Below, in pieces: positions 18,274-27,215 of a DNA stretch of 52,688 bases. Every line of letters begins with the position of its first letter. Position 1 is the stretch's first letter. The notes beneath the pieces are model-generated. The model was given only the letters and a program-made list of their open reading frames with translations, did no database searches and was not told the DNA's origin. The stretch comes from Desulfobacteraceae bacterium (GTDB taxonomy: Bacteria; Desulfobacterota; Desulfobacteria; Desulfobacterales; Desulfococcaceae). Location: positions 1-52,688 of the forward strand of contig JAABRU010000025.1 of NCBI GenBank assembly GCA_011390755.1, written 5' to 3'. The position numbers and the translations under genes are program-made.

Positions 18274-19510
18274 TATAAATGGTAAAACAGGCCCCTTTTC
18301 CGACTTCGCTTTTCACATCAATCCATCCGCCGTGACTTTCGATAATTGCCAGACTGATAGACAGTCCCAACCCCGTGCCGCTGCCCACATCCTTACTGGT
18401 AAAAAAAGGATCAAAAATACGGTCCCGGATTTCTTCCGGAATTCCCGGGCCGGTATCGGATATTTCCACCCGGACATATTCTTTACCCTCCTGATGAATC
18501 AGATCGGTTCGGATGCGGATGCTTTCATCATTGCCCGGTTCTTTTTTGCTTTTGACGGCATCCACGGCATTTCGCAGGATATTCAGAAAAAGCTGGTTGA
18601 GTTTTCCGGGGTAACAGATAATATCGGGAATTTCACCGTATTCTTTCCGCACAGAGATAATATTCTGATACTGACTGTGCAGCAGAATCAGGGTGGAATC
18701 CATATTCTGATGAATATCGGCTTTCTTTTTTTCTGCCTCATCCAGCCGGGAAAATGTCCGCAGTCCTTTGACAATCTGTATGGAACGCTCTGCCCCGGAA
18801 TTAATATTGGAAGTCAGTTCATTAATGGCAGAGATAAGTGCCCCGGGTTCTGTATCTTCCTTAAACTGCCGGATGATCGGGGAAATTTTCTCTTCTGCTG
18901 TTTCTTTGTCAATTCTTTCCAGCAGGGGGATAATTTTGCCCAGCTTTTTTTTCAAAGCCCTTGCACTTGCATTGATAAAATTGATGGGATTATTGATTTC
19001 ATGGGCAATTCCGGCCGTCAGCACCCCCAGAGAGGCCATTTTTTCAGACTGCACCAGTTTGGACTGCGCATCTTTGAGTTCCGAAAGAGTGCGTTCCAGT
19101 TCCCGGTTTTTTATTTCCATATCCGTCCGGTACTGCATGAGTTTGAGGTGGGTGTTGACACGGGCAAGCACTTCGTCCACATGGAAGGGCTTGGTAATAT
19201 AGTCCACACCGCCCAGGGAAAAGGCTTTGACTTTGTCAATGGTTTCCGTAAGTGCACTCATAAATATCACCGGAATATCCCGGACGGTCTTATCGGCTTT
19301 CAGCCGGGTGCAGACTTCATAACCGTCCATTTCCGGCATCATAATGTCCAGCAGAATCAGGTCCGGCGGATCATTGAAAACCGCGCGCAGTGCCATTGCC
19401 GCCTTGGGAAAGGGACGGACTTCATAACCCTGTTTTGCCAGTATGTCTTCCACAACGGCCAGATTGGTCGCGGTATCGTCAATTACCATGATATTCGGTG
19501 TTTTTCCCAT
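18254..19510 (-). CDS. receiver-histidine kinase
   Basis: The product has 418 residues, is soluble, and has two parts. The receiver (residues 6-122) has DD at 11-12, Asp55 in [11 protein letters not shown] and Lys107 in ITKPF. A coiled-coil linker rich in Glu and Lys leads to the kinase, with His170 in [10 protein letters not shown], the HisKA variant with Asn-Asn. The ATPase domain has DTGPGIPE and GTGLGLSIS. It lies 2 nt from the stop of the large hybrid kinase gene, so the two are co-translated. This domain order (receiver before kinase) suits a relay step, receiving phosphate from the upstream sensor's C-terminal receiver or kinase. Confidence 0.92.
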   Translation of the reverse strand: MGKTPNIMVIDDTATNLAVVEDILAKQGYEVRPFPKAAMALRAVFNDPPDLILLDIMMPEMDGYEVCTRLKADKTVRDIPVIFMSALTETIDKVKAFSLGGVDYITKPFHVDEVLARVNTHLKLMQYRTDMEIKNRELERTLSELKDAQSKLVQSEKMASLGVLTAGIAHEINNPINFINASARALKKKLGKIIPLLERIDKETAEEKISPIIRQFKEDTEPGALISAINELTSNINSGAERSIQIVKGLRTFSRLDEAEKKKADIHQNMDSTLILLHSQYQNIISVRKEYGEIPDIICYPGKLNQLFLNILRNAVDAVKSKKEPGNDESIRIRTDLIHQEGKEYVRVEISDTGPGIPEEIRDRIFDPFFTSKDVGSGTGLGLSISLAIIESHGGWIDVKSEVGKGACFTIYIPSETS

Positions 19511-19512
19511 TT

Positions 19513-22500
19513 TTAGGACTCCAGTATCCGGGCCAGGGTTTCATATTCATATTGCGCCGCCAGTCGGAAAAGTTTTTCTGCCGTCTCCCTGTCATATGTT
19601 TCCGCCTGCTTTATACAGGCATTTATTTTTTTACTATAACCGTTTATCACCGCATTGTACATCTCTGTTTTCAGTTCCGCGGGCAGGGCCTGCAGGGATT
19701 CTTTTGACAGGGGGATGCCCCCTTTTCTTTCAGGATCGGCTCCCTTCTCCTCTTCTTTGTCTTCATACTCATACATAATACCGGTATGTTTCCGGATGAG
19801 TTCCAGCAGTTCATTTTCCCGGAAAGGTTTGCAGACAAATTCCGCAGCCCCGTATTCAATAATTTTCTTTTCCTCATGCTCCAGCACACTGGCACTGACC
19901 GCGAATATCAGGGCCTTTTCTCCGCCCGGCATGGATTTGATTTTTTTGGTGGCCGCAAAACCGTCCATCACCGGCATAATCATATCCATAAGGATAAGAT
20001 GGGGAGACCAGGATTTATACATGTTCACGGCCTCTTCCCCGTTGACAGCCTGCTGCACGGTAAAGCCCAGGGAAGAAAGCATTTTCACCAGCACATCCCG
20101 GTTGGTTTTCCGGTCATCGGCCACCAGAATACGGATTTCCCCCTGCCCGGGGGCAATGCCCGTGACATATCCGGGAAGAATTTCTTCGCCGGTATTTTTG
20201 ACTTCCCCCTCCTGCAAAGGAATGTAAAAGCGGAAAAGACTGCCTTTTTTTTCGCTGCTCCGCACAGAAAGCTTTCCGCCCATGAGTTTGCAGAAACCCG
20301 CGCTGATGGCCAGCCCCAGTCCTGTTCCGCCTTCGCTGTTCCGGCCGCTGGCGGTCTGCTCGAAATACTGAAAAAGTCTGCCCTGCTCTTCGGGTGCAAT
20401 CCCCATCCCGCTATCCTCCACTTCAAAAAACAGACGGGCGGCAGATGCCTCCTCTTTGTCTTTTTCTGTGTAAATCCGAAGGATAATATGTCCCTTTTGG
20501 GTAAATTTAACCGCATTTCCCAAAAGGTTGATCAGTATCTGCCGCAGCTTTCCCTCATCGCTTTTGATATACCGGGGGAAATCCCCTTTTTTTTCCACAA
20601 AAAAACGAAGACCTGCCGATTCGGTGCGAATCCGGAACATGTTTTCCAGATCATCTGTCAGTGCCAAAAGATCAAAACTGTCTTCCCTGAGTATTTCCCG
20701 GCCGGATTCTATTTTTGACATTTCCAGAATATCATTGAGCAGGCAGAGGAGGTGTTCACCGCTGCGCCATATGGTGCGCAGATTTTCCTTATGCTCTCCC
20801 TGCAGACTCCGATCACGGAGCATCATCTGGGAAAAACCCAGGATGGCATTCATGGGGGTGCGGATTTCATGGGACATATTGGCCAGAAAAATACTTTTGG
20901 CCCGGTTTGCCGCAGTGGCTTCATCCCTGGCCTTGCGAAGGGCCTCTTCTGCTTTCATTTTTTCTGCAATCACTTTCTGCAGACGGCGGTTCCAGAACAG
21001 GATCAGGATAAAAATGACCGCGACAGCACTTCCGGTTTTCAGAAGCAGGGAACGGACATAATCCATATTGATTCCGTATTCAAAGCGGACCGAAAACCAT
21101 TTTTGCTGAATACTGCTCCGCTCCTGTTCCGTAATGGAGGCAAGTCCTTTGTTGAGTATGGAAAGCAGCTCGGGCCAGTCTTTTCGGACACCGAAACGCA
21201 GACGTTCAAATTCCCGGTTTAACTGGGCCGGTGCGGCAACTTTGAGATTCGTGATATTCATTTTCTGCATCAGAAAACTGCATACCGCCAGATTGCCCAC
21301 ATAAGCATCTGCCTTGCCGGTATAAAGGGCCTTCAGACCTTCGGCAGGTGTTCGGGTCAGTAAAAGGGAAATATCCGGATATCCGCTTTCCAGCTGCCGG
21401 TGCGCGACATAATCTTTGACCACGGCAACCGTTTTACGGGCCAAATCACTGAGATCACCGAGCAGGGGAGATTCTTTCCGCACAAGAATCACCAGGGGAT
21501 AGGAAATATAGGGTTCTGTAAAATTCAGATAGCTTTTCCGCCGGGGGGTTTCGGCAATGCAGGGGATGACATCCATCTGTTTTTCCTCTGCCCTGCGGAT
21601 GACCTCCGACCAGCTCAGACTGGGAACCGCCTTCATGGAGATTCCCAGGCGTTCATTGAGCAGACGGACGTAATCCGATGCCATTCCCATATGGGTGATG
21701 CCGTCTTCGCCCATATAGTCAAAGGGGGGCCAGGCCGGATCAATTCCCAGACGGATATCACGGTGTGCTTCCAGCCATTTTCTCTCTGCTGCTGTCAGGC
21801 GGATATAGCTGTCCTGATTTTCCCGGAAACGGCGGATTTCCGGATTCCGTACCCATTTTTTTTCTATTTGGGCCAGTTCTTTGTTGCTGATGGCATTCAG
21901 CCCCTCATCCGCGGCAGACAGCATATCCGTGTCCCCTTTTTTTACGGCCGCATACATATGCTCCGTCAGAGAAATATGTTTCTGCCGGGTGAACATATCC
22001 CCTGCATTTAATTTTTCCAGATAATAAAGGGTTACCGGAATTTTTTCAAAAAAGGCATCTGTCTTTTTTTCCGATGCCGCCCGGATCATGGTCGGGGCAT
22101 CCGGGAATATGACAATATCGGAGGACGGGTAATGTTTCCGGAGATAGTTCAGTTCAGAGGTTCCGTAGACAGCTCCGTATTTCCATGCAGCGGGATCTGT
22201 GTTTTTCGCATCATTCCGGGCAAAAAGGCCGGAGGAAACCTGGTAAAAAGGCTGGGTGAAATCCAGTTTTTTCTGCCTGTTTCCGTTCAGAAACACGGCA
22301 GAGCATATATCCGCATCCCCTGCGGCAAGGGTATATACCGCATCATTGCGGTCTGAAACCCGGAATTCAATTATCCGGCCGCTTTTTTCCGCCCACAGAT
22401 TCCATATATCAACGATCATTCCCAGGGGTTTTCCCTCCAGACTGAGTCCGGAAAAGGGCATATACTCATCGGCAAGGGAAATCACCGGCACATCATCGGT

Positions 22501-24825
22501 TTTGATATCCGAGGCCCCCATCCATCTGCGGACAATCCGGGCCTTTTCTCCTGCGGATACTGCCTCCATGCCCTGCCGGATCCGGCGGACAAGTTCCGGA
22601 TTCCCTTCGGCCACAGCCGCATAAAACATGCTTTTGTACAGGGGAAGCGAGACATTATACCGGAACTGCTGCAAAAGATTCCGCCTGTTCAGGTGATACA
22701 GCGCAATGGGGGTATCTTTGATAAAGACCCGTATGTTTCCGTTTTCCACTGCATCAAACAGGGCCCTGTTATCTTTATAAACAGAAAAAACAGCATCGGG
22801 CAGTCTTTTCCGCATATAATGCACGGCAAAATCCCCCCGGATAAGACCGATTCTGAAAGGAAGCAGATCTTCGGGATCATGGATATCGTAAATGCTTTTA
22901 TGATGGAAAAAATGTGTTTCCACCGGATACAGGGGCGCGGCATAATCCAGATATATGTCTCTTTCGCTGCTTTTGATAAGTCCGGCATGAATGTCCGCTT
23001 TCCCCTCCTGCAGCATTGTCAGGGTTTCATTCCAGGGAGCGCTGATAAATTCCGTTTCGGTTCCGCTTTTTTCCGCCCACAGTTTCCAAAAATCAGTAAA
23101 CATGCCCGCGGGATTTCCGGAATCATCTGTAAAGTGGAGGGGGGCGGAATCTGTGCTGATGGCAATCCGGACTTTCGGATAGGCACTGCTGCCGGGAGAA
23201 ACCCGCGGAGGTTTTCCGGCCTCTTTCTGATCCGCGGATTCCTGCCCGTATTCTTCATACACCGGAGGGGCTTTTGCAGGGGAAACCGGAAGATCCGGAT
23301 CATAACCCGCCAGCCGGAGCAGTCTTTTGGCTTCCCCAGTATCATGGACATGGGGTTTCAGCGCGCTGTTATATCCGAATCCGCCCGGCAGAAAGCAGGT
23401 GGCCAGCCGCATTCCGTAGCCCATGTAAATATTTTTGAGTATATCATCCCAGTCAACAGCATGGTTCAAAGCCCTGCGGACGCGGATGTCATGAAAAGGC
23501 GGACTCTTCTGATTGAGTTCCATCTGATAGGAGCGGGTTCCCCATACGGACAGCACTTTGATGTCATGATAATGTTCAAGTTCTTTCACCATAGAGGGCG
23601 GCACATTCTGCATCATGGATAATTCCCCGGCAATGAGTGCGCGCAGGCGTTTCAGGGGATCAGGCATGGTTTTGAAGATAACCCTGCTGATCCGGGCCGG
23701 TGCCGCGGGCGGCAGATGGGGGGAGCCGCCGTAATACTCCGGAAAGCGTTCCAGAATAATTTCTTTGTTTACATCTCCCCGGACAAAGCGGTAGGGGCCG
23801 GTGCCCACCGGGTGTTCGGCAAAAGCGGTCTCTCCTGCTTCCCGGATATATTTTTCCGGTACAATCTGAAAATGCACCAGGGCCTGGAGAAAAGCCGGAA
23901 AGGCACGGGTCAGGATAAATCTGACATGCCGCCCATCTGTTTTTTCCACACCGGCAAGGGGCCCCAGCAGATCCCTGCGGGGGCTCGACTGTCCCCGTAT
24001 GCTGCCGGGTGTCAGTATACGGTGAAAGGTGAACAGTATATCTTCGGGTCCCATGGGATCTCCGTTATGAAATTTCACATCTGTGCGCAGCCGGAAAATA
24101 TAATTTTTTTCATCTTCCCGTGTCCATGATTCGGCCAGCTGGGGAACAACAATGCCGTTGTGCCTGCGTGTCACCAGTCCGTCAAACATATTGCGGAGCA
24201 CAGTTTCGGTTTCCCGGTTGCGGTACATTGCCGGATCAAGAGAATGGAAAGCATCTGTATTCATGCCTGCAACAAAGGTTTCTCCTTTTTTCAGGCGGAC
24301 ATCATGCAGATTGATCCGGTTGTCCATGGCGGGGCTGAAATTTTCAACATCTTTTGAAACCGCTTCAATATTGGCCAGGGTATAACCGAAAACCCAGGGG
24401 ACTTCCGCAAAAAGGATGTCCTGAATTTCATGATATGCCTCTTTCCGCTCCCGTACACCGGAGGAAGTGGAAGCGGTACGGAGAAGTTCATCAATTTTCG
24501 GATTGGAATAAAAAGAAAAATTCCCTCTTCCCTTTGTCGTCAGTTTGGGATCTGCCAAATCATAGGGATCAAAAAAAGCACTGCCCCAGTCTGTCAGATA
24601 AGCTGCGGCCTTTCCGCCTTTGATTTTTTTCAGTAATAAGGAAGAATCTGAAATAATGACATTTACCTGTATCCCGACTGCCGCCAGCTGCCGCGCAATG
24701 GCATGGGCCTCCTTTGCCCTGTATGGCGGCGCGTCAAGGTCAAAGCACAACTGCTTTGCCGGGCTTATTCCGTGAAAGGATAAGAAAAAGAATAGGGAAA
24801 TGAAAAATTTTATGTATTTTTTCAT
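19513..24825 (-). CDS. giant hybrid sensor kinase with four solute-binding domains
   Basis: The product has 1770 residues. A signal peptide (1-23) is followed by a segment (about 25-180) that looks like the C-terminal lobe of a peptide-binding SBP_bac_5 protein. Residues 181-515 look like the N-terminal and middle parts of the same fold (LDPAMYRNRET, FDGLVTR, RRALNHAVDWDDI, LLRLAGYDP). The two pieces are thus in swapped order. Three SBP_bac_3 domains follow (about 550-770, 778-992, 1015-1245), then one membrane helix (1261-1278), HisKA with His1319 in SHEIRTPMNA, an ATPase domain and a receiver with Asp1614 in LMDMIMPVMDG. The C-terminal ~70 residues could be an Hpt-like helical piece without a clear histidine. 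No good ribosome site is seen. Confidence 0.88.
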   Translation of the reverse strand: MKKYIKFFISLFFFLSFHGISPAKQLCFDLDAPPYRAKEAHAIARQLAAVGIQVNVIISDSSLLLKKIKGGKAAAYLTDWGSAFFDPYDLADPKLTTKGRGNFSFYSNPKIDELLRTASTSSGVRERKEAYHEIQDILFAEVPWVFGYTLANIEAVSKDVENFSPAMDNRINLHDVRLKKGETFVAGMNTDAFHSLDPAMYRNRETETVLRNMFDGLVTRRHNGIVVPQLAESWTREDEKNYIFRLRTDVKFHNGDPMGPEDILFTFHRILTPGSIRGQSSPRRDLLGPLAGVEKTDGRHVRFILTRAFPAFLQALVHFQIVPEKYIREAGETAFAEHPVGTGPYRFVRGDVNKEIILERFPEYYGGSPHLPPAAPARISRVIFKTMPDPLKRLRALIAGELSMMQNVPPSMVKELEHYHDIKVLSVWGTRSYQMELNQKSPPFHDIRVRRALNHAVDWDDILKNIYMGYGMRLATCFLPGGFGYNSALKPHVHDTGEAKRLLRLAGYDPDLPVSPAKAPPVYEEYGQESADQKEAGKPPRVSPGSSAYPKVRIAISTDSAPLHFTDDSGNPAGMFTDFWKLWAEKSGTETEFISAPWNETLTMLQEGKADIHAGLIKSSERDIYLDYAAPLYPVETHFFHHKSIYDIHDPEDLLPFRIGLIRGDFAVHYMRKRLPDAVFSVYKDNRALFDAVENGNIRVFIKDTPIALYHLNRRNLLQQFRYNVSLPLYKSMFYAAVAEGNPELVRRIRQGMEAVSAGEKARIVRRWMGASDIKTDDVPVISLADEYMPFSGLSLEGKPLGMIVDIWNLWAEKSGRIIEFRVSDRNDAVYTLAAGDADICSAVFLNGNRQKKLDFTQPFYQVSSGLFARNDAKNTDPAAWKYGAVYGTSELNYLRKHYPSSDIVIFPDAPTMIRAASEKKTDAFFEKIPVTLYYLEKLNAGDMFTRQKHISLTEHMYAAVKKGDTDMLSAADEGLNAISNKELAQIEKKWVRNPEIRRFRENQDSYIRLTAAERKWLEAHRDIRLGIDPAWPPFDYMGEDGITHMGMASDYVRLLNERLGISMKAVPSLSWSEVIRRAEEKQMDVIPCIAETPRRKSYLNFTEPYISYPLVILVRKESPLLGDLSDLARKTVAVVKDYVAHRQLESGYPDISLLLTRTPAEGLKALYTGKADAYVGNLAVCSFLMQKMNITNLKVAAPAQLNREFERLRFGVRKDWPELLSILNKGLASITEQERSSIQQKWFSVRFEYGINMDYVRSLLLKTGSAVAVIFILILFWNRRLQKVIAEKMKAEEALRKARDEATAANRAKSIFLANMSHEIRTPMNAILGFSQMMLRDRSLQGEHKENLRTIWRSGEHLLCLLNDILEMSKIESGREILREDSFDLLALTDDLENMFRIRTESAGLRFFVEKKGDFPRYIKSDEGKLRQILINLLGNAVKFTQKGHIILRIYTEKDKEEASAARLFFEVEDSGMGIAPEEQGRLFQYFEQTASGRNSEGGTGLGLAISAGFCKLMGGKLSVRSSEKKGSLFRFYIPLQEGEVKNTGEEILPGYVTGIAPGQGEIRILVADDRKTNRDVLVKMLSSLGFTVQQAVNGEEAVNMYKSWSPHLILMDMIMPVMDGFAATKKIKSMPGGEKALIFAVSASVLEHEEKKIIEYGAAEFVCKPFRENELLELIRKHTGIMYEYEDKEEEKGADPERKGGIPLSKESLQALPAELKTEMYNAVINGYSKKINACIKQAETYDRETAEKLFRLAAQYEYETLARILES

Positions 24826-25347
24826 TCAGAAATCCAATTATTTTAATGAACCGGGGAAGAAGGGTTGCCATATCCGCGCGTAATGTACAGCAGACTGTTA
24901 TATCCCTTCGGGAATTCCTAATCTATTGCATTATGAATGGCAAGAAAAAAAGAGCAAAATAAGATTTATCTCTTTTTCGGATGATCAAAAAAGCGGATTG
25001 CCCCTGCCATTGAGGACCTGCTATTATTTTGCTCAATGAAATCATGGATCAACATTCAGATTATCAATTTGACTTTTCAGATGTTTCTGTGAGACTGTTC
25101 CTTTTTTTTGAGGTTTTGTATTATATGTCTCATAACTTCCGTTATGAAATCAGGTGTATAAAATCAATTTTCCGGGCAGGGGGTCAAAAAGGCTGATGCA
25201 TGAAATATCTGACAGCAGGGGCCTATGGCACAGACCCGGCAGGGGCGGCTCCGGGCGTATGCACTAGGCTTTTACATAAAAAAAATCAGTGGATTGGTTC
25301 ATCACCATTTTTCAATGGGGTGTTCAGTATTTATGGAGGAAAAAGGA
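24826..25347. other. 522-bp gap without a gene
   Basis: This divergent gap must hold the promoters for the sensor-kinase operon (minus) and the selenium operon (plus). No convincing promoter pair stands out. At 25212-25275 lies a fragment, CAGGGGCCTATGGCACAG .. GCTCCGGGCGTATGCA, that matches the middle of the 50053-50200 element in reverse. An open frame starting at 25225 runs into the permease gene but passes through this repeat and lacks a ribosome site. Confidence 0.6.
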
Positions 25348-26448
25348 ATGCAGGGAAGAAATGTTTTTGCGACAAAATGGGGAATTATCGGAGTGGGAGC
25401 CGCTATCGGCATTCTGGCCCCGGTTTTACAGAAATTGGGCAATCCCGGAAATATGGGAATCTGCGTGGCCTGCTTTGAGCGGGACATTGCAGGCGCACTC
25501 GGTCTTCACCGGGCCGGGGTTGTGCAGTATATCCGGCCTGAAATCATCGGTTTTGTGCTTGGTTCAATGCTTGCCGCGTATCTGTTCAAAGAATTCCGCC
25601 CGCGGCTCGGATCCGCCCCCATTGTCCGCTTTGTTCTGGGCGTTTTTGCCATGATCGGCGCGCTGGTGTTTCTGGGATGTCCCTGGCGCGCGGTGCTGCG
25701 GATTGCGGGCGGAGACGGCAACGGCATAGTGGGACTGCTGGGTCTGACTTTCGGCATCTGGATTGGAACTCTGTTTTTCAAAAAAGGATACAATCTGGGG
25801 CGTACCCAGGCAACACATACTGCCGCAGGATGGATGATGCCCCTGATTATGCTGGGATTTCTGATACTGATGCTCCTTTTTCCGCAGGTGGAAGGTCAGG
25901 ACAGAAGCGGGGTTTTGTTTTACAGCCTCAAAGGTCCCGGGGCCATGCACGCGCCCCTGTTTCCGGCTGTAATCGCGGGACTCGGCATCGGTTTTCTGGC
26001 CCAGCGCAGCCGCTTCTGCACCATGGGCGCGATCCGTGATCTGCTGATCTTCGGTCAGATTCATCTGCTGCGCGGTTTCATCAGTCTGATTGTTTTTGCG
26101 TTTTTAACCAATATGGCTCTGGGACAGTTCAAACCGGGCTTTGCGGGCCAGCCGGTGGCGCACACCATGCATGTATGGAATTTTGCGGGCATGGCCCTGG
26201 CCGGGCTTGCCTTTGCCCTGGCCGGGGGATGTCCCGGACGGCAGCTTTTTCTGTCGGGCGAAGGGGACGGGGATGCGGCCGTATTTGTGCTGGGAATGAT
26301 CACGGGCGCGGGATTTGCCCATAATTTCGGGCTGGCAAGTTCTCCCAAAGGTGTAGGCCCCTATGGAATTTCCGCAGTCATTATCGGTCTTTCGGTCTGC
26401 CTGTTTATCGGTTTTACCATGAGAAAGAACATTGCAAAGGAGGTATGA
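25348..26448 (+). CDS. yedE: YedE-like selenium-metabolism membrane protein
   Basis: The product has 366 residues from ATG 25348, chosen because GGAGGA lies 7 nt upstream. It has about ten membrane helices and belongs to the YeeE/YedE (sulfur-carrier permease) superfamily. The paired half-repeats carry conserved cysteines: CPWRAVLRIAGGDGN in the first half and GGCPGRQLFLSGEGDG in the second, plus RSRFCTMGAIRD. Members of this subfamily sit with TusA/YedF-like carriers and SelD in bacteria that use selenium, and are thought to import a selenium or sulfur species across the inner membrane. It opens a five-gene plus-strand operon ending in selD. Confidence 0.88.
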   Translation: MQGRNVFATKWGIIGVGAAIGILAPVLQKLGNPGNMGICVACFERDIAGALGLHRAGVVQYIRPEIIGFVLGSMLAAYLFKEFRPRLGSAPIVRFVLGVFAMIGALVFLGCPWRAVLRIAGGDGNGIVGLLGLTFGIWIGTLFFKKGYNLGRTQATHTAAGWMMPLIMLGFLILMLLFPQVEGQDRSGVLFYSLKGPGAMHAPLFPAVIAGLGIGFLAQRSRFCTMGAIRDLLIFGQIHLLRGFISLIVFAFLTNMALGQFKPGFAGQPVAHTMHVWNFAGMALAGLAFALAGGCPGRQLFLSGEGDGDAAVFVLGMITGAGFAHNFGLASSPKGVGPYGISAVIIGLSVCLFIGFTMRKNIAKEV

Positions 26449-26450
26449 AA

Positions 26451-26666
26451 ATGACGACAGTTGATGCCAGAGGTCTTTCCTGTCCCCAGCCCGTAATCCT
26501 GACACTGGATGAAATCAAAAAAGGAAATGACAGAGAAATCATTGTGCTGGTGGATACCGATACATCCAAAGAAAATGTGATGCGGGCCGCCGGAAGCCAG
26601 GATTGTCAGGTCAAAGATGTATCCCCTGAAGGGGAGGGATACCGCATTGTGATTGAAAAGGCATGA
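26451..26666 (+). CDS. TusA/YedF-like sulfurtransferase or selenium carrier
   Basis: The product has 71 residues and the SirA/TusA fold. The active motif is RGLSCPQPVILT, with the persulfide/perselenide-carrying cysteine in CPQP at about residue 11. The ATG at 26451 lies 7 nt after GGAGG; a nearer ATG at 26445 overlaps the permease stop codon but is only 1 nt from the ribosome site. In the selenium-linked YedF family this domain is normally fused to a C-terminal extension. Here the carrier is a free-standing small protein, with a separate DUF3343-type gene 3 nt downstream. Confidence 0.88.
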   Translation: MTTVDARGLSCPQPVILTLDEIKKGNDREIIVLVDTDTSKENVMRAAGSQDCQVKDVSPEGEGYRIVIEKA

Positions 26667-26669
26667 GCC

Positions 26670-27215
26670 GTGTTCGGATTTCTAAGAAAAAAGTCGGAGC
26701 CGGATAAAAAAAAGAGCAGAACATCCGCTGATCGCGGCATTCTGGTGTTTGAAAATACCGCTGAGGTCATTCAGGCGGAAAATGTGCTGAAAAAAGCCGG
26801 GTGGCAGGTCCGGGTCATGGGCCCGCCTCCGGAAATTCAGAGCGGATGCGATCTGGTCATTGAATTTCCGCTGACAGCGGAACTGAATATTGTGCGGGAA
26901 CTGCGTAAAGCCGGAATTCCGCCGCTTCAGACAGTGCCGGTAACTGCTCCCCTGCTGACACCGGTGAGTCTCTTTCACACAAAGGATTTCGGAAAATATC
27001 TGATGGTGCGCGCGGCCAACATGAAAATTACTGTTGAAAAAGAAAGTCTTACAATTGTGAATATTTCCGGCGGCGGATGCCCGGATGTGCCCTTTCTGGC
27101 CGGTCAGATGGTGGGGAAAACCCTGTCGGAGTCGCCCAGGCCGGGGGATCTGGGGCATACCCTGTGCGGCTATGCCCTTGAACTTGCGTATCAGGAACTG
27201 TGCCGGAAATGTTAG
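26670..27215 (+). CDS. DUF3343-containing selenium-cluster protein
   Basis: The product has 181 residues. After a basic start (GTG at 26670), residues 20-85 match DUF3343, a putative Se/S-carrier-like domain (RGILVFENTAEVIQAENVLK, then the Cys in SGCDLVIEF). The second half, about 110-175, has NISGGGCPDVPFLAG and a cysteine-containing tail (CGYALELAYQELCRKC) resembling the C-terminal part of YedF proteins. It therefore seems to carry what is fused to TusA in YedF, with DUF3343 added. It overlaps the next gene by 7 nt. The role, presumably in passing selenium toward SelD, is inferred from context. Confidence 0.75.
   Translation: MFGFLRKKSEPDKKKSRTSADRGILVFENTAEVIQAENVLKKAGWQVRVMGPPPEIQSGCDLVIEFPLTAELNIVRELRKAGIPPLQTVPVTAPLLTPVSLFHTKDFGKYLMVRAANMKITVEKESLTIVNISGGGCPDVPFLAGQMVGKTLSESPRPGDLGHTLCGYALELAYQELCRKC

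Noticed and set aside
18131..19516. A 461-codon open frame on the plus strand
   Set aside because: It lies wholly opposite the receiver-kinase gene, which has clear domains. The open frame reflects codon bias of the coding strand. The same applies to 33589-34830, 35916-37430, 43221-45056 and 38013-39167.
25225..25347. Longer N-terminus for the YedE-like protein
   Set aside because: The extension passes through a repeat fragment and lacks a ribosome site, whereas ATG 25348 has a strong one and starts directly before the first membrane helix.
25348..26448. Selenocysteine codons in other genes of the selenium operon
   Set aside because: The permease, carrier and kinase frames are complete without any internal TGA. 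Only selD needs readthrough.
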